NCBI GenBank assembly: GCA_947496235.1
Contig: CANMCE010000004.1
Coordinates: 186,001-250,000 of the forward strand
Source of the DNA: an uncultured Glaciecola sp.
GTDB lineage: Bacteria > Pseudomonadota > Gammaproteobacteria > Enterobacterales > Alteromonadaceae
Direction of reading: 5' to 3'
DNA length: 64,000 nucleotides
Shown here: one piece after another, positions 1-7,850 of the stretch
Position numbering within the stretch: the stretch's first letter is position 1
Layout of the letters: every line of letters begins with the position of its first letter
The notes under the pieces: model-generated
Database searches by the model: none
The model's input: only the letters and a program-made list of their open reading frames with translations
What the model was told of the DNA's origin: nothing
Program-made: the position numbers and the translations under genes

Positions 1-329
1 AGTTCTTCTGCATTGACTGGTTTTTGAATAAAATCCAGTGCACCTAAGTTTTTAACGCGCTGCGCCGCTTCAGGTTGAATATCCCCAGAAATAACTATGG
101 TTTTGGTGGGTAAACTCAATGAACCAATAGTTTCAAGGGTTTCATAACCGTCCATAATAGGCATATTGAGATCTAGAAGCAGCAACTCTCCCTTTCCATC
201 CGCAATCGCATTGATCGCTTCTTGCCCATGCTTGGCAAAATGAATACTAGCCCCTAAATCCTGAGGTAAACATTTAGCGACTTGTTTGCGAGCAACCATT
301 GAATCGTCACAAATCAAAACTGATAACAT
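1..329 (-). CDS. response regulator receiver protein (3' end outside window)
   Basis: Reading leftward from an ATG at 329, the frame stays open to the window edge (about 109 residues). It opens MLSVLICDDSMVARKQV, with the acidic DD pair near the start, LLLDLNMPIMDGYE carrying the phospho-acceptor Asp in the middle, and a late FIQKP Lys-Pro. That is a complete CheY-like receiver fold. What follows the receiver lies outside the window, so the output domain is unknown; CheC/CheX-type or stand-alone partners are possible. The receiver call is secure, the role is not. Confidence 0.85.
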   Translation of the reverse strand, partial: MLSVLICDDSMVARKQVAKCLPQDLGASIHFAKHGQEAINAIADGKGELLLLDLNMPIMDGYETLETIGSLSLPTKTIVISGDIQPEAAQRVKNLGALDFIQKPVNAEE

Positions 330-443
330 GTGTTCTCTCTAGTGATTAGGTTAATTTTAAGACTACTAGAAGTTATCGGCTGTAAAGCACTCTGGCTTTA
401 GGAATAAACATAGGAAATCAATGAAATTAGAGAGAAGTAACCG

Positions 444-1127
444 CTAACCAAACAGTAAAGGCAAAACAATAGAAGTGACTAGGCCATTTAAACAAAGCGC
501 TAATGATGAAAATGCTAAACAAACTTCACCATAACTTACCGCGCGAGCTGTAGCTATGGCATGTCCAACGGTTCCTAATGCAATTCCATTTACCATTTGA
601 TTTTGTTGTTTCAGCAGTTGCGAAATCATAGGGCCGAGGATGGCAATAATGATACCGGTAGAAATCACCAACACAGCCGCCAAATCGGCGATTCCGCCAA
701 TAAGTGACGAAGTATCCATCGCTAAGGGCGTGGTAATGGATTTTACTAACATTGTCATTTGTAAATTTATCGGCAAATCTAACCAATAAATACTCAACCA
801 TGACAGCAATGGCGCTAGCATGCCACCCAGTACTATTGGCAGTAATACTCGCCAACCAAAACGTTTTAGAAGATGTAGTTGCTTAAATAAAGGAACAGCT
901 AAAGCAACGGTTGCGGGACCAAGTAAATAAGAAAGTAATTGGGTGTTTTTTTGATAATCGCTAAGGCTCATACCAAACCAGGATAGCAAGCCCACTATGC
1001 ACAAAGTACTGCCAATGAGAGGATGCAAAAGCGGAAATTGGCGACATCGCACATATAAAGTAAAAAAAGCAAAATAGATAACAAGTGTTGCTAATAAAGA
1101 GCCCAGTACCCAACTAATCTGTGTCAT
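444..1127 (-). CDS. lrgB: LrgB-family inner-membrane protein
   Basis: A 227-residue, highly hydrophobic protein with about six membrane segments, the length expected for LrgB/CidB (YohK) proteins. Conserved stretches seen include LGPATVALAVPL and the SVTTP-like KSITTPLAMD, followed by the GTVGHAIATARA segment typical of the family. LrgB with LrgA is associated with holin-like control of murein hydrolases and with export of small metabolites. I chose the ATG at 1127, which has AGGTG six bases upstream, rather than the GTG at 1136. The start overlaps the end of the LrgA-like gene by 14 bp, so the two are translationally coupled. Confidence 0.85.
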   Translation of the reverse strand: MTQISWVLGSLLATLVIYFAFFTLYVRCRQFPLLHPLIGSTLCIVGLLSWFGMSLSDYQKNTQLLSYLLGPATVALAVPLFKQLHLLKRFGWRVLLPIVLGGMLAPLLSWLSIYWLDLPINLQMTMLVKSITTPLAMDTSSLIGGIADLAAVLVISTGIIIAILGPMISQLLKQQNQMVNGIALGTVGHAIATARAVSYGEVCLAFSSLALCLNGLVTSIVLPLLFG

Positions 1128-1539
1128 TTGATACACCTGACAGGGTTAGCTTTGCTATTAACAATGTGACTAGGTAGGCAATTAAGCTGGCTACCACAAT
1201 CGCCAATATGATCGCCAGTTGATGCTTAAGCAGAATCTCTTGATATGACACTATCATCACAATCGCAGGAATAAATAACAATGACATATGCTTGAGCAAA
1301 GGCAACGTTATTGTCGCAATTGGATTAGGAACTTTTTTATAGATAATAAAAAATATGAAAAGTATTACGAGACCGATTAATCCTGAGGATAACCTGATAC
1401 TAAACGTCCGTTTAAGAAAATCCGCGCATTCAAATACAAGGATTAACGCCAGTAAGCCTAGTAAGGCAAAACCGACGTTAAAAAGTACTCTCTTGATGTA
1501 CTGTAATGAAGTAAGGCGTTCCTTTTCGGGTGTAATCAA
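1114..1539 (-). CDS. lrgA: LrgA/CidA-like holin-family membrane protein
   Basis: The frame encodes four hydrophobic segments with the LrgA/CidA layout, including SSGLIGLVILFIFF and the LLFIPAIVMIVSY segment before a last hydrophobic hairpin. The start is doubtful. No ATG occurs in the expected region; the first ATG (1617) would give 167 residues and overlap the upstream gene by 140 bp. A TTG at 1539 gives about 141 residues, closer to the family's usual 115-140. It is the partner of the LrgB gene downstream. Confidence 0.7.
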   Translation of the reverse strand: MITPEKERLTSLQYIKRVLFNVGFALLGLLALILVFECADFLKRTFSIRLSSGLIGLVILFIFFIIYKKVPNPIATITLPLLKHMSLLFIPAIVMIVSYQEILLKHQLAIILAIVVASLIAYLVTLLIAKLTLSGVSNDTD

Positions 1540-1807
1540 CTTTAAATTCTTTATTATTGAGTGTTTGAATAAACAACATGTTTTTATAATCCCCAAAATT
1601 CTCTGCAGAAGAAACATCGACCACGGCTACGTCCATACGCTTGGCTTCAAGTTTATTCTTAGGGATTGATCCGTTGTACTCTTCAATACCATTATGTACA
1701 ACCATTAACACAGGGTCTTGACGACTGTTAACAACCAGTAAGTCGACCTTTCGTAGTTTGTGAATAATGGTGTTACGTCCGCTTAATAAATACGGCGCAT
1801 CTTTCAT
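1478..1807 (-). CDS. hypothetical protein upstream of the LrgAB-like pair
   Basis: A 109-residue soluble protein with no signal peptide or membrane segment and no family I recognise. It starts MKDAPYLLSGRN, has a beta-rich central part (VDLLVVNSRQDPVLMVV, MDVAVVDVSS) and ends in HQESTF. The amino-acid composition looks like a real protein. It precedes and overlaps the LrgA-like frame on the same strand, so it probably heads the same transcript. No function can be assigned. Confidence 0.55.
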   Translation of the reverse strand: MKDAPYLLSGRNTIIHKLRKVDLLVVNSRQDPVLMVVHNGIEEYNGSIPKNKLEAKRMDVAVVDVSSAENFGDYKNMLFIQTLNNKEFKVDYTRKGTPYFITVHQESTF

Positions 1808-1953
1808 CGCTATACTCCACTAAAGTTATGAAGTGCTATATCAAAATAGCAAATTTTAATATTGTTTGCACTATTATTACGGCAGAACAAAGCTAAACTT
1901 TAATTTAAGCAAAGAGTTAGCAATCTTTTTTATAAAAATCTTGGTTTCAGCGG

Positions 1954-1982
1954 GTGACATTCGAAAAAAAGTTCATTATACT
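1954..1982 (+). promoter_or_regulatory. sigma-70 promoter of the tRNA gene
   Basis: GTGACA (-35, 1954-1959), a 17-bp spacer and TATACT (-10, 1977-1982), each one base from consensus. A GC-rich discriminator (GCGC) follows, as is usual for stringently controlled stable-RNA promoters. The tRNA starts 20 bases downstream. Confidence 0.7.
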
Positions 1983-2001
1983 GCGCACCGCTTCAAAGCA
2001 T

Positions 2002-2078
2002 GGCCCTTTAGCTCAGTTGGTTAGAGCACCCGACTCATAATCGGTAGGTCCCCAGTTCAAGTCTGGGAGGGGCCACCA
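2002..2078 (+). tRNA. ileX: tRNA-Ile2 (CAU anticodon, lysidine-modified type)
   Basis: A full cloverleaf with an encoded CCA end. The acceptor GGCCCTT pairs with AGGGGCC, the D arm is GCTCAGTTGGTTAGAGC, the anticodon loop is CTCATAA and the T arm carries GTTCAAG. The CAU anticodon would read AUG, but the GGCCC acceptor, the CGACTCATAATCG anticodon stem-loop and the T arm match the minor AUA-reading isoleucine tRNA rather than elongator tRNA-Met, whose acceptor begins GGCTACG in E. coli. TilS would convert C34 to lysidine. The identity assignment is from memory of E. coli ileX. Confidence 0.85.
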
Positions 2079-2099
2079 TTTCTTCCTACTCAAAAAAGA

Positions 2100-2125
2100 G
2101 GCTCTACCCCAAAAACGAGGGAGCC
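2100..2125 (+). terminator. possible terminator hairpin behind the tRNA
   Basis: GGCTC at 2100-2104 pairs with GAGCC at 2121-2125, with extra CC/GG pairs inside after a small bulge. No T-run follows on this strand; an A-run lies upstream, so it resembles an intrinsic terminator only when read on the other strand. It may simply end the tRNA transcript with Rho or trimming. Confidence 0.35.
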
Positions 2126-2176
2126 GCATTGATCGTAAACTATATAACCTTGCTAAGCCCAATATTTACGGGTACA

Positions 2177-2203
2177 ACATGACATGTCGCGACAATGTCG
2201 TGT
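2177..2203 (+). promoter_or_regulatory. strong dyad, probable operator of the XRE regulator
   Basis: Centred on the perfect 10-bp palindrome TGTCGCGACA. The flanks continue the symmetry: ACATGACA on the left against TGTCGTGT on the right, with one extra base in the right half. It lies 55 bp before the start of the XRE gene, as expected for an autoregulatory site. The binding protein is inferred, not shown. Confidence 0.6.
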
Positions 2204-2257
2204 TTTTATTCAATGTTTTACGTTATAAATTAGGCGACTAGTTTAATAGGAAAATGT

Positions 2258-2638
2258 ATGAGTATTCGAGAACGCAGAATTGAAAAGGGCTGGACTCAAG
2301 AGGAGTTAGCTAGACATTCAGGACTAAGCACACGCACAATTCAAAGAATAGAGACAAGTAAAAGTACTAGTTTAGAATCTTTAAAATGTCTTGCCGCTGT
2401 GTTCGAAACCTCAATCAGCGTTCTGGTACATGAGCAAACAATGACTAATCAAAAATACAACGATAAAACTGAAAAAGTGCAGTTACTGAAAATCGAACGG
2501 GACGCCTTAGAATTTGCTCAATCAATATTAAGCAACCCTAACAAAAGAGAAAACAAGCTGTTAACGAAAATCGAGCTCGATGCGTTAAAATATGCAAAAC
2601 GCTTACTAGCAAGTTTTCAGTCCAAAACCTCTTCTTAA
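2258..2638 (+). CDS. XRE-family transcriptional regulator with duplicated C-terminal motif
   Basis: 126 residues. Positions 1-57 form a Cro/C1-type helix-turn-helix (ERRIEKGWTQEELARHSGLS, then TRTIQRIE as recognition helix). The rest is a charged helical tail carrying an internal repeat: KIERDALEFA at 78-87 and KIELDALKYA at 104-113. Neither repeat is hydrophobic enough to be a membrane segment, unlike many related XRE proteins of this group that end in a two-helix membrane domain. It lies alone behind a dyad that it probably binds, and two unknown envelope proteins follow downstream. The regulated process is unknown. Confidence 0.8.
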   Translation: MSIRERRIEKGWTQEELARHSGLSTRTIQRIETSKSTSLESLKCLAAVFETSISVLVHEQTMTNQKYNDKTEKVQLLKIERDALEFAQSILSNPNKRENKLLTKIELDALKYAKRLLASFQSKTSS

Positions 2639-2686
2639 AACAAAAACGTAACTAACGAAAGAAAAATCCCTCTACTATTTACTTCG

Positions 2687-2761
2687 TTTCAATAGATACT
2701 CATCTACCCTACTTGGGGGATGACTAATTCTTCATCTATCCTAGACTGATATCTATTGAAA
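2687..2761. repeat. 12-bp perfect inverted repeat with internal direct repeat
   Basis: TTTCAATAGATA at 2687-2698 is repeated inverted as TATCTATTGAAA at 2750-2761, without mismatch. Between them CATCTACCCTA (2701-2711) recurs as CATCTATCCTA (2733-2743). The structure fills the gap between the XRE gene and the next gene and ends 4 bp before that gene's start. Confidence 0.6.
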
Positions 2762-2765
2762 GTGT

Positions 2766-3413
2766 ATGGAATATGGAACTATGAACATGGAACTGGAGGG
2801 AATAATAATTCTTTTCGCGGGCGCCAGCCTACTTAGCGCACTATTTATGATGCATGCGGCAAGACGTACCAAAATCAAACATGATGCAATTAAAGCTTAC
2901 GCAGAACAAAATCAGTATCTATACGAATATGTACCTAGCCAAAACAGTTCAGGGAGCCGAGTTCTTGTTAAAGATCCTGATAACGTATGGGTAATGACTA
3001 TGTATTTTAACTCTGGCTCTTCTAACGCTTTATCTTTGAGTTCCGGTGGCATCAAGCACTGGAGTGAATGGTCTTGTGCAGAGGGGAATTTGAGCGATGG
3101 ATATGCCGTTCTAGGACCAAAACTACCTGAAAAAACCATAAAAATGCCTAATGTGGGGACCATGGGCCCACTCGGTGACGTATTCAAAAGGCTCATGTTT
3201 CAATTTACCAAAGGCATGGGAGTTGATTTAGATGAGTGTAAACTACAGGAATCGAATAAAGATAACCCCAGCGGTGCTGTTTTAGCGACCCATGGTCAAG
3301 AAAATGATAGTTTGTTTGAGATGAATCCTACGCAGAATAAAAAACATATACGTTTTGATAGTGGTCATTTACTACCAGAAGGATATTATGAAAAAATTTC
3401 AGGATGGTTTTAG
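2766..3413 (+). CDS. hypothetical membrane-anchored protein
   Basis: 215 residues, no family recognised. One N-terminal membrane segment (about residues 10-28, IIILFAGASLLSALFMMHA) is followed by basic RR, which would leave the large soluble part in the cytoplasm if the N terminus faces out. The remainder is mixed alpha/beta, with a Ser/Gly-rich stretch near residue 85 and a WSEWSC motif near 97. ATGs at 2766, 2781 and 2787 are all possible starts. Ordinary spacing separates it from a secreted protein gene downstream; function unknown. Confidence 0.6.
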   Translation: MEYGTMNMELEGIIILFAGASLLSALFMMHAARRTKIKHDAIKAYAEQNQYLYEYVPSQNSSGSRVLVKDPDNVWVMTMYFNSGSSNALSLSSGGIKHWSEWSCAEGNLSDGYAVLGPKLPEKTIKMPNVGTMGPLGDVFKRLMFQFTKGMGVDLDECKLQESNKDNPSGAVLATHGQENDSLFEMNPTQNKKHIRFDSGHLLPEGYYEKISGWF

Positions 3414-3518
3414 TGACGACTTCCAGGTTTAAAAAGACTAATATCTAGTTTTGTAAGCTAATTGGCGGTATTTACAACGCTGCCGATACCAATCTTATTA
3501 CCGTTATTGGGTCAAAAT

Positions 3519-4604
3519 ATGAAGTACCTAGTTTTATTATCGCTATTCTTTGCAAATTTAGCCTTTGCCGAAACATCTAGTTACGGCAACGCTGATATAC
3601 ATTTGTCCATTACCACCGAATATAGCTTTGAAATGAGTGTGGTAAACCAAACTCGAAGTGGCATTCGATTATCTAGCGACAAGGTGTTTAAAAGTTCAAA
3701 AATTGAATTTAAACCAGATAGGTCATTAGCACCTGATAGTCCATATCAAAATTTTGTTTATTCTGACGAACCAGGAAAATGGGAAGATAAAACGGTAAAA
3801 CTCTCCATCGTGCTTGACGATTTTTATGCTTATGACGATTCATATTGGTTTAAACAATCCAAACTGAGTTTTCAAGAAAAATTTGCGCCTCACAATACTA
3901 TTTCAAACGCTGTCAACCATGTGTTAAACAACCATAACGTCACAAATAAAGAGGAACGAGATGTATTTGTTAAGCAGCATATTTATCTTTCGTCCTCGTA
4001 TGCGTTGGATGATCCCTACTCTGCATTTGAGGAAGTAGATAAGATTAACGGTGAAAATTACAATGTTAGAAACTTGGTAGATACAAATGCCTTTACTCAA
4101 GATGTGAACATAGTATTTAAAAACGGCACATTTTTCGCCAACCAAATGGGAAAAAAGACACTAGACTCAAAATACGTAGAGAGTTTTTATATGGGACCTT
4201 CGTATTCATTTTTAGAGCAAGTCTACAAATCATTAATTAAAAACAATCACATTAGCTATACTTACCTGTTTTATTCGTTAACTAATATTTTGCCGATTGA
4301 AATACCGCGTTTCAGCGGTGGCGTAGACGGCACCAAAGAAAAATTTGAGCTAGTCACTAATCAAGGTACAAACCAACGTGGGCTTTATTGTGCAAAAAAA
4401 TCAAGCGCTAAATTTGAATGTAAAATCACGGTTCAATTTAACTCTACGTTCAGATTTCCAGACAGCGTTCAAGTGTCTAAATACCCCTTTCCTAAATTCG
4501 TCATTGAATACCTATCGACCAAAGGATTCACTGATGAAAAACTGCAACAAGGAGTAGCAGCAATAGATTTAGACGCCCTAAAATCCCAAGCTGAACGTTA
4601 TTAA
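3519..4604 (+). CDS. hypothetical secreted/periplasmic protein
   Basis: 361 residues from the ATG at 3519. This start is chosen because it opens a clean signal peptide (MKYLVLLSLFFANLAFA, cleavage after AFA); upstream in-frame codons would bury it. The mature part is rich in Ser, Asn, Lys and aromatics, has two Cys about 10 residues apart (LYCAKKSSAKFECK), and shows no catalytic motif that I know. It converges on PsiE. No function assigned. Confidence 0.65.
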   Translation: MKYLVLLSLFFANLAFAETSSYGNADIHLSITTEYSFEMSVVNQTRSGIRLSSDKVFKSSKIEFKPDRSLAPDSPYQNFVYSDEPGKWEDKTVKLSIVLDDFYAYDDSYWFKQSKLSFQEKFAPHNTISNAVNHVLNNHNVTNKEERDVFVKQHIYLSSSYALDDPYSAFEEVDKINGENYNVRNLVDTNAFTQDVNIVFKNGTFFANQMGKKTLDSKYVESFYMGPSYSFLEQVYKSLIKNNHISYTYLFYSLTNILPIEIPRFSGGVDGTKEKFELVTNQGTNQRGLYCAKKSSAKFECKITVQFNSTFRFPDSVQVSKYPFPKFVIEYLSTKGFTDEKLQQGVAAIDLDALKSQAERY

Positions 4605-4624
4605 TGAACAAAGATAAAAACGCG

Positions 4625-5020
4625 CTAATCTGGCGTTCGAATTATACGGTTTCTTAGTTTATCTAAACTGTATTTATCTTTAATGCTCATGATAAGCGCG
4701 GCAATACTTAACAGTAAAATACTGCCCGATTGATAAAGCAGGACTATTTTATCGAGTTCTTTATCTTGTAAAATGATCATGCGGCTAAGCGCTGTCATCG
4801 CAATAATTAAAGGTAGGGTGACTGGAATTCGGCTGCTATTGTAGTAAGCCGCCAACATTCCCATGACTTCTGCATAGATGAATAGCAATAAAAGGTCTGA
4901 TAGCTCTACGGTTCTTTGTTTAATCATGTGCATGATTTCTGCACCAACGGCAACGAGCGTTGCCAACATGATGAGTATTAAAAGGGCCTTTTCTACTTGT
5001 TCAATGAATTTAGACATCAT
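4625..5020 (-). CDS. psiE: PsiE-family inner-membrane protein
   Basis: About 131 residues with four hydrophobic segments and the features of the phosphate-starvation-inducible E family: FIEQVEKALLILIMLATLV at the start, ELSDLLLLFIYAEVMGML in the second helix, and RIPVTLPLIIAMTALSRMII. The biochemical role of PsiE is unknown. Adjacent ATGs at 5020 and 5017 are both possible starts. It points away from a porin and a PstS-like protein across a 400-bp gap; I found no clear Pho box there. Confidence 0.8.
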   Translation of the reverse strand: MMSKFIEQVEKALLILIMLATLVAVGAEIMHMIKQRTVELSDLLLLFIYAEVMGMLAAYYNSSRIPVTLPLIIAMTALSRMIILQDKELDKIVLLYQSGSILLLSIAALIMSIKDKYSLDKLRNRIIRTPD

Positions 5021-5423
5021 AATTAGCAACTCAAAAATTAAACAATCAATTCAGTTTGCGTGAAGTTTACAACTACCTCAAGTAATTTGTTTAATAAATT
5101 TCGTAAACATCGATAATAAAAAATCTTAAAACTATCAAACACTAAGCCAATTAACTCCTTCAATCCTAATGTGATCACCATTAACAACCTCCCCAAAGCC
5201 TTCGCTCGCAACACCTAAAGTCAACTTAAGTATAAATTAACCCTAAATTTTATAAGGATTATGCCGATAACAAGACACAGGTTTGTAACGTTTCGATTCA
5301 CACACTTAGTTACCAACCTGAAGTTTTGATTGAGCGAAACCAACCAAGCCAACGGATTCTTGGCAGTGATAACAACGAAGGTGGCCCAAAAGGCTTGATT
5401 GACAACACCAACTGGAAACAAAT
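5021..5423. other. 403-bp intergenic region between psiE and the porin
   Basis: Holds the divergent control regions of psiE and the porin. I see the 8-bp palindrome GTGATCAC near 5150, an AT-rich TATAAATT near 5231, and a short frame (5261-5329) with poor start spacing that I do not call a gene. No confident Pho box, riboswitch or terminator. Confidence 0.4.
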
Positions 5424-6545
5424 ATGAAAAAAATAGTAACTACAGCTGCACTGTTATTCTCAACTCTAACAATGCAGGCAAATGCCGAAGTTAATTTTAG
5501 CGGCTTTGGTAGCATAGTCGGCGGCATAGCGACCGACAGCGATATACCTATTCGAAACTATTCAGACGATATCAACTTTAAACAAGGCTCTTTCTTCGCC
5601 CTACAAGCATATTCAGACTTATCTGAAGGCTTAAGCGCAACTATGCAGATCCGAGCTAGAGGACGTGATGACTGGGATCCAGAATTCACATGGGCCTATT
5701 TATCTTATGAAGTCAATGACTCTTGGCGCATTCAATTAGGACGCCAACGTATTCCCATGTACTTGTATTCTGACTATTTGGACGTATCTTTTGCCTATCA
5801 TTGGATTACGCCACCAACAGAAGTATATAAAGCACCTTTCGATTCTATTAACGGCATTGGTTCAATACATGACTTTTCCGTTGGTGACGCAAACGTAAAT
5901 TTACGCGTATATTTCGGTCAAGAAGATTTCACTACCTTTGGTAATGACTACAAAATGTCTAACATCTTAAGTGGCGTTATTAGTGTCAACTATGGATCGT
6001 GGACGTTCAGAAGTAGCGCTCTAACCTTTACTTTTGAAGGCAATATCGGCTTAGACCCGCTGATTGCTGCATGGCAAATGACGCCATTCCCTGGCGTTGG
6101 TACCGATCTAGAAATCAAAGATGACAAATCCGTTGCTTTGGAATTTGGGGTCATCTTCGACAACCAAGATTGGTTATTCGTTGCTGAATATATTCCATCT
6201 CAAGTAGATGAAACCATAGTAGGTGACTATAAACCTTGGATGGTTTCTGTAGGCAAACGCTTTGATAATTTTATGCTTCATGCAACAGTTGGAGAAGATG
6301 TAAATGAGCCGTACAGAGATAATTTGAATAATGTTCCCGTAGGCTTAGATCCAAGCTTGGACGCACTTTATTACACCACCAAAGCAGTGCTTGACGCTAG
6401 AGATTTTTCTCTCCCCTTCTACTCAATCGGTTTACGATGGGATTTCCATCCTTCGGCGGCATTTAAAACAGAATATACGCACTCTGAAGTTGTAGGTGGT
6501 GAAAAATCTGGGGCTTTACAGGCTGCCGTTGTGTTTGTTTTTTAA
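5424..6545 (+). CDS. outer-membrane porin-like beta-barrel protein
   Basis: 373 residues with signal peptide (MKKIVTTAALLFSTLTMQANA), then a mature chain of alternating strands beginning EVNFSGFGSIVGG and ending in Phe (VVFVF), the C-terminal signature of BAM-inserted barrels. Motifs such as LGRQRIPMYLYSDYLDVSFAYHW resemble the L3/beta-strand region of Alteromonadales porins. Predicted to form an outer-membrane channel; substrate unknown. A short PstS-like periplasmic protein gene follows after 11 bp, so they form an operon and may serve the same solute. Confidence 0.8.
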   Translation: MKKIVTTAALLFSTLTMQANAEVNFSGFGSIVGGIATDSDIPIRNYSDDINFKQGSFFALQAYSDLSEGLSATMQIRARGRDDWDPEFTWAYLSYEVNDSWRIQLGRQRIPMYLYSDYLDVSFAYHWITPPTEVYKAPFDSINGIGSIHDFSVGDANVNLRVYFGQEDFTTFGNDYKMSNILSGVISVNYGSWTFRSSALTFTFEGNIGLDPLIAAWQMTPFPGVGTDLEIKDDKSVALEFGVIFDNQDWLFVAEYIPSQVDETIVGDYKPWMVSVGKRFDNFMLHATVGEDVNEPYRDNLNNVPVGLDPSLDALYYTTKAVLDARDFSLPFYSIGLRWDFHPSAAFKTEYTHSEVVGGEKSGALQAAVVFVF

Positions 6546-6556
6546 GGAGTACGCAC

Positions 6557-6961
6557 ATGAAAAGTTCATTCTTATATAAAAGCGCTGCGGGGTTGATTCT
6601 GCTATCTGGCATTTGTTTCAATGCCATGGCGGAAGTTGCTGTTATTGTAAACCCAAGCTATTCCGGCGGTGCTGATAAAGATCAAGTAGCCCAGATTTAT
6701 CTAGGCAAAGACAAATCGTTAACGCCACTGATGCAAAAAGGCGGCGTGACTGATGAATTTGTTGAAAAAGTACTGTCCAGAAATTCAAGCCAATTTAAAG
6801 CTTATTGGGCAAAATTAGCTTTCACAGGCGGTGGTCGTCCTCCGAAAGAATTGTCTAGTGACGCAGATGTTATCAATACTGTTAAAGGTTCTGCTGATAG
6901 CATTGGTTTTGTAGATGCTGCTTCTGTCGATGATTCAGTAAAAGTACTATTTAAACTCTAA
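6557..6961 (+). CDS. short PstS-like periplasmic binding protein
   Basis: 134 residues with signal peptide ending NAMA. The mature part (VAVIVNPSYSGGADKDQVAQIYLGK..., then FKAYWAKLAFTGGGRPPKEL and SADSIGFVDA) matches the N-terminal lobe of phosphate-type substrate-binding proteins. These are annotated as phosphate ABC transporter substrate-binding proteins but are far shorter than true PstS (about 320). No ABC permease is nearby, so it may deliver or sense an anion together with the porin. A strong terminator follows. Confidence 0.75.
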   Translation: MKSSFLYKSAAGLILLSGICFNAMAEVAVIVNPSYSGGADKDQVAQIYLGKDKSLTPLMQKGGVTDEFVEKVLSRNSSQFKAYWAKLAFTGGGRPPKELSSDADVINTVKGSADSIGFVDAASVDDSVKVLFKL

Positions 6962-6978
6962 TTCTTAGCAAAAGACAA

Positions 6979-7014
6979 AAGCCTAGTTCGGTTTTTCTGC
7001 ACTAGGCTTTTTTT
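6979..7014 (+). terminator. rho-independent terminator
   Basis: AAAGCCTAGT pairs with ACTAGGCTTT around a 12-base loop, followed by a run of T. It ends the porin/PstS-like operon and insulates the next operon. Confidence 0.9.
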
Positions 7015-7022
7015 ATCCAAAT

Positions 7023-7039
7023 CTTAAGCTTGTCTTAAG
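7023..7039 (+). promoter_or_regulatory. PmrA-type box
   Basis: CTTAAG, five bases (CTTGT), CTTAAG: an exact match to the YTTAAK-N5-YTTAAK direct repeat bound by PmrA/BasR. A -10-like TAGACT (7050-7055) starts 11 bases after the box, a spacing normal for OmpR-class activators. It sits between the upstream terminator and the start of an ArnT-like lipid A modification operon, the classic PmrA target. No pmrAB genes are in the window. Confidence 0.7.
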
Positions 7040-7121
7040 AATTAACTACTAGACTCTGCACATAAAATTAAAAAAGCGCACACAGCTTTTGTAAAAATTT
7101 CAAGTTGCAAAAGGAGTTTTA

Positions 7122-7850
7122 GTGGACATATCTGTCGTTATTCCTGCCAAAAACGAGGAAGGAAACATATTGCCTTTGGTGGCCGAAATAGTAGATGCTT
7201 TGCACGGTCGAGCCTCTTTTGAAATTATCTATATTGATGACGGTAGTGACGATGCAACTTACCAAACCCTGACTCGCTTATCAGAAAATACTCAATGCAA
7301 CCTAGTGGTGATAAAACATCGCGTATCCGTCGGTCAAAGTACTGCGATCTTTACAGGGGTTAATCATGCCAAAGGTAAATTGATCATCACCATGGATGCG
7401 GATGGTCAAAATGACCCTGCGGATATCCCCAAAATGCTAGAAGCAGCTAACGCTTTTACTGATTCTGAGCACTTTTGCATTGCAGGCTATCGTAAAAATC
7501 GTAAAGACACACCTTGGAAAAGATTTCAATCTCGCATCGCAAATGGCGTGCGTAGCAAAATATTACGAGACAACACGCCCGACACAGGTTGTGGTCTAAA
7601 AATAATTCCTCGAAAGACCTTTTTACAGCTCCCATATTTTGATCACATTCACCGATTTTTACCAGCTTTAATAAAGCGCTTAGGTGGAAAAATAGTTGTA
7701 GTAGAAGTGAATCATAGAGACCGTTGCCACGGTGTATCTAAATACAATATGTTAGGAAGGTTAGGTGCAGGAGTTGTCGATCTTATCGGCGTAATGTGGC
7801 TGCTTCGAAGAAATAAGTTAGCGCAGATTGTTCCTAATGATGACATTTAA
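7122..7850 (+). CDS. GT2 polyprenyl-phosphate sugar transferase (ArnC/DPM1-like)
   Basis: 242 residues from a GTG with AAGGAG seven bases upstream. DISVVIPAKNEEGNILPLV, YIDDGSDD and MDADGQNDP (the DXD metal/nucleotide site) define a family 2 glycosyltransferase of the dolichol-phosphate mannose synthase type. It lacks the C-terminal membrane pair of ArnC, like FlmF proteins. Expected role: load a sugar onto undecaprenyl phosphate for the ArnT-like transferase two genes on. First gene of a three-gene operon behind the PmrA-type box; overlaps the next gene by 14 bp. Confidence 0.88.
   Translation: MDISVVIPAKNEEGNILPLVAEIVDALHGRASFEIIYIDDGSDDATYQTLTRLSENTQCNLVVIKHRVSVGQSTAIFTGVNHAKGKLIITMDADGQNDPADIPKMLEAANAFTDSEHFCIAGYRKNRKDTPWKRFQSRIANGVRSKILRDNTPDTGCGLKIIPRKTFLQLPYFDHIHRFLPALIKRLGGKIVVVEVNHRDRCHGVSKYNMLGRLGAGVVDLIGVMWLLRRNKLAQIVPNDDI

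Noticed and set aside
2002-2078. Assignment as elongator or initiator tRNA-Met on the CAU anticodon
   Set aside because: The acceptor and anticodon stems fit minor tRNA-Ile2, and initiator features (three GC pairs closing the anticodon loop, 1-72 mismatch) are absent.
2002-4604. tRNA-adjacent genomic island with attachment repeats
   Set aside because: No integrase and no repeat of the tRNA 3' end was found downstream, so there is no support for an integrated element.
5226-5242. CTTAAG-N5-ATTAAC resembling a second PmrA box upstream of the porin
   Set aside because: The second half has two mismatches and the porin has no known link to PmrA.
5261-5329. 22-codon frame before the porin, opening MPITRHRF
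   Set aside because: The ribosome site is only two bases from the ATG and nothing supports translation or a leader-peptide role.
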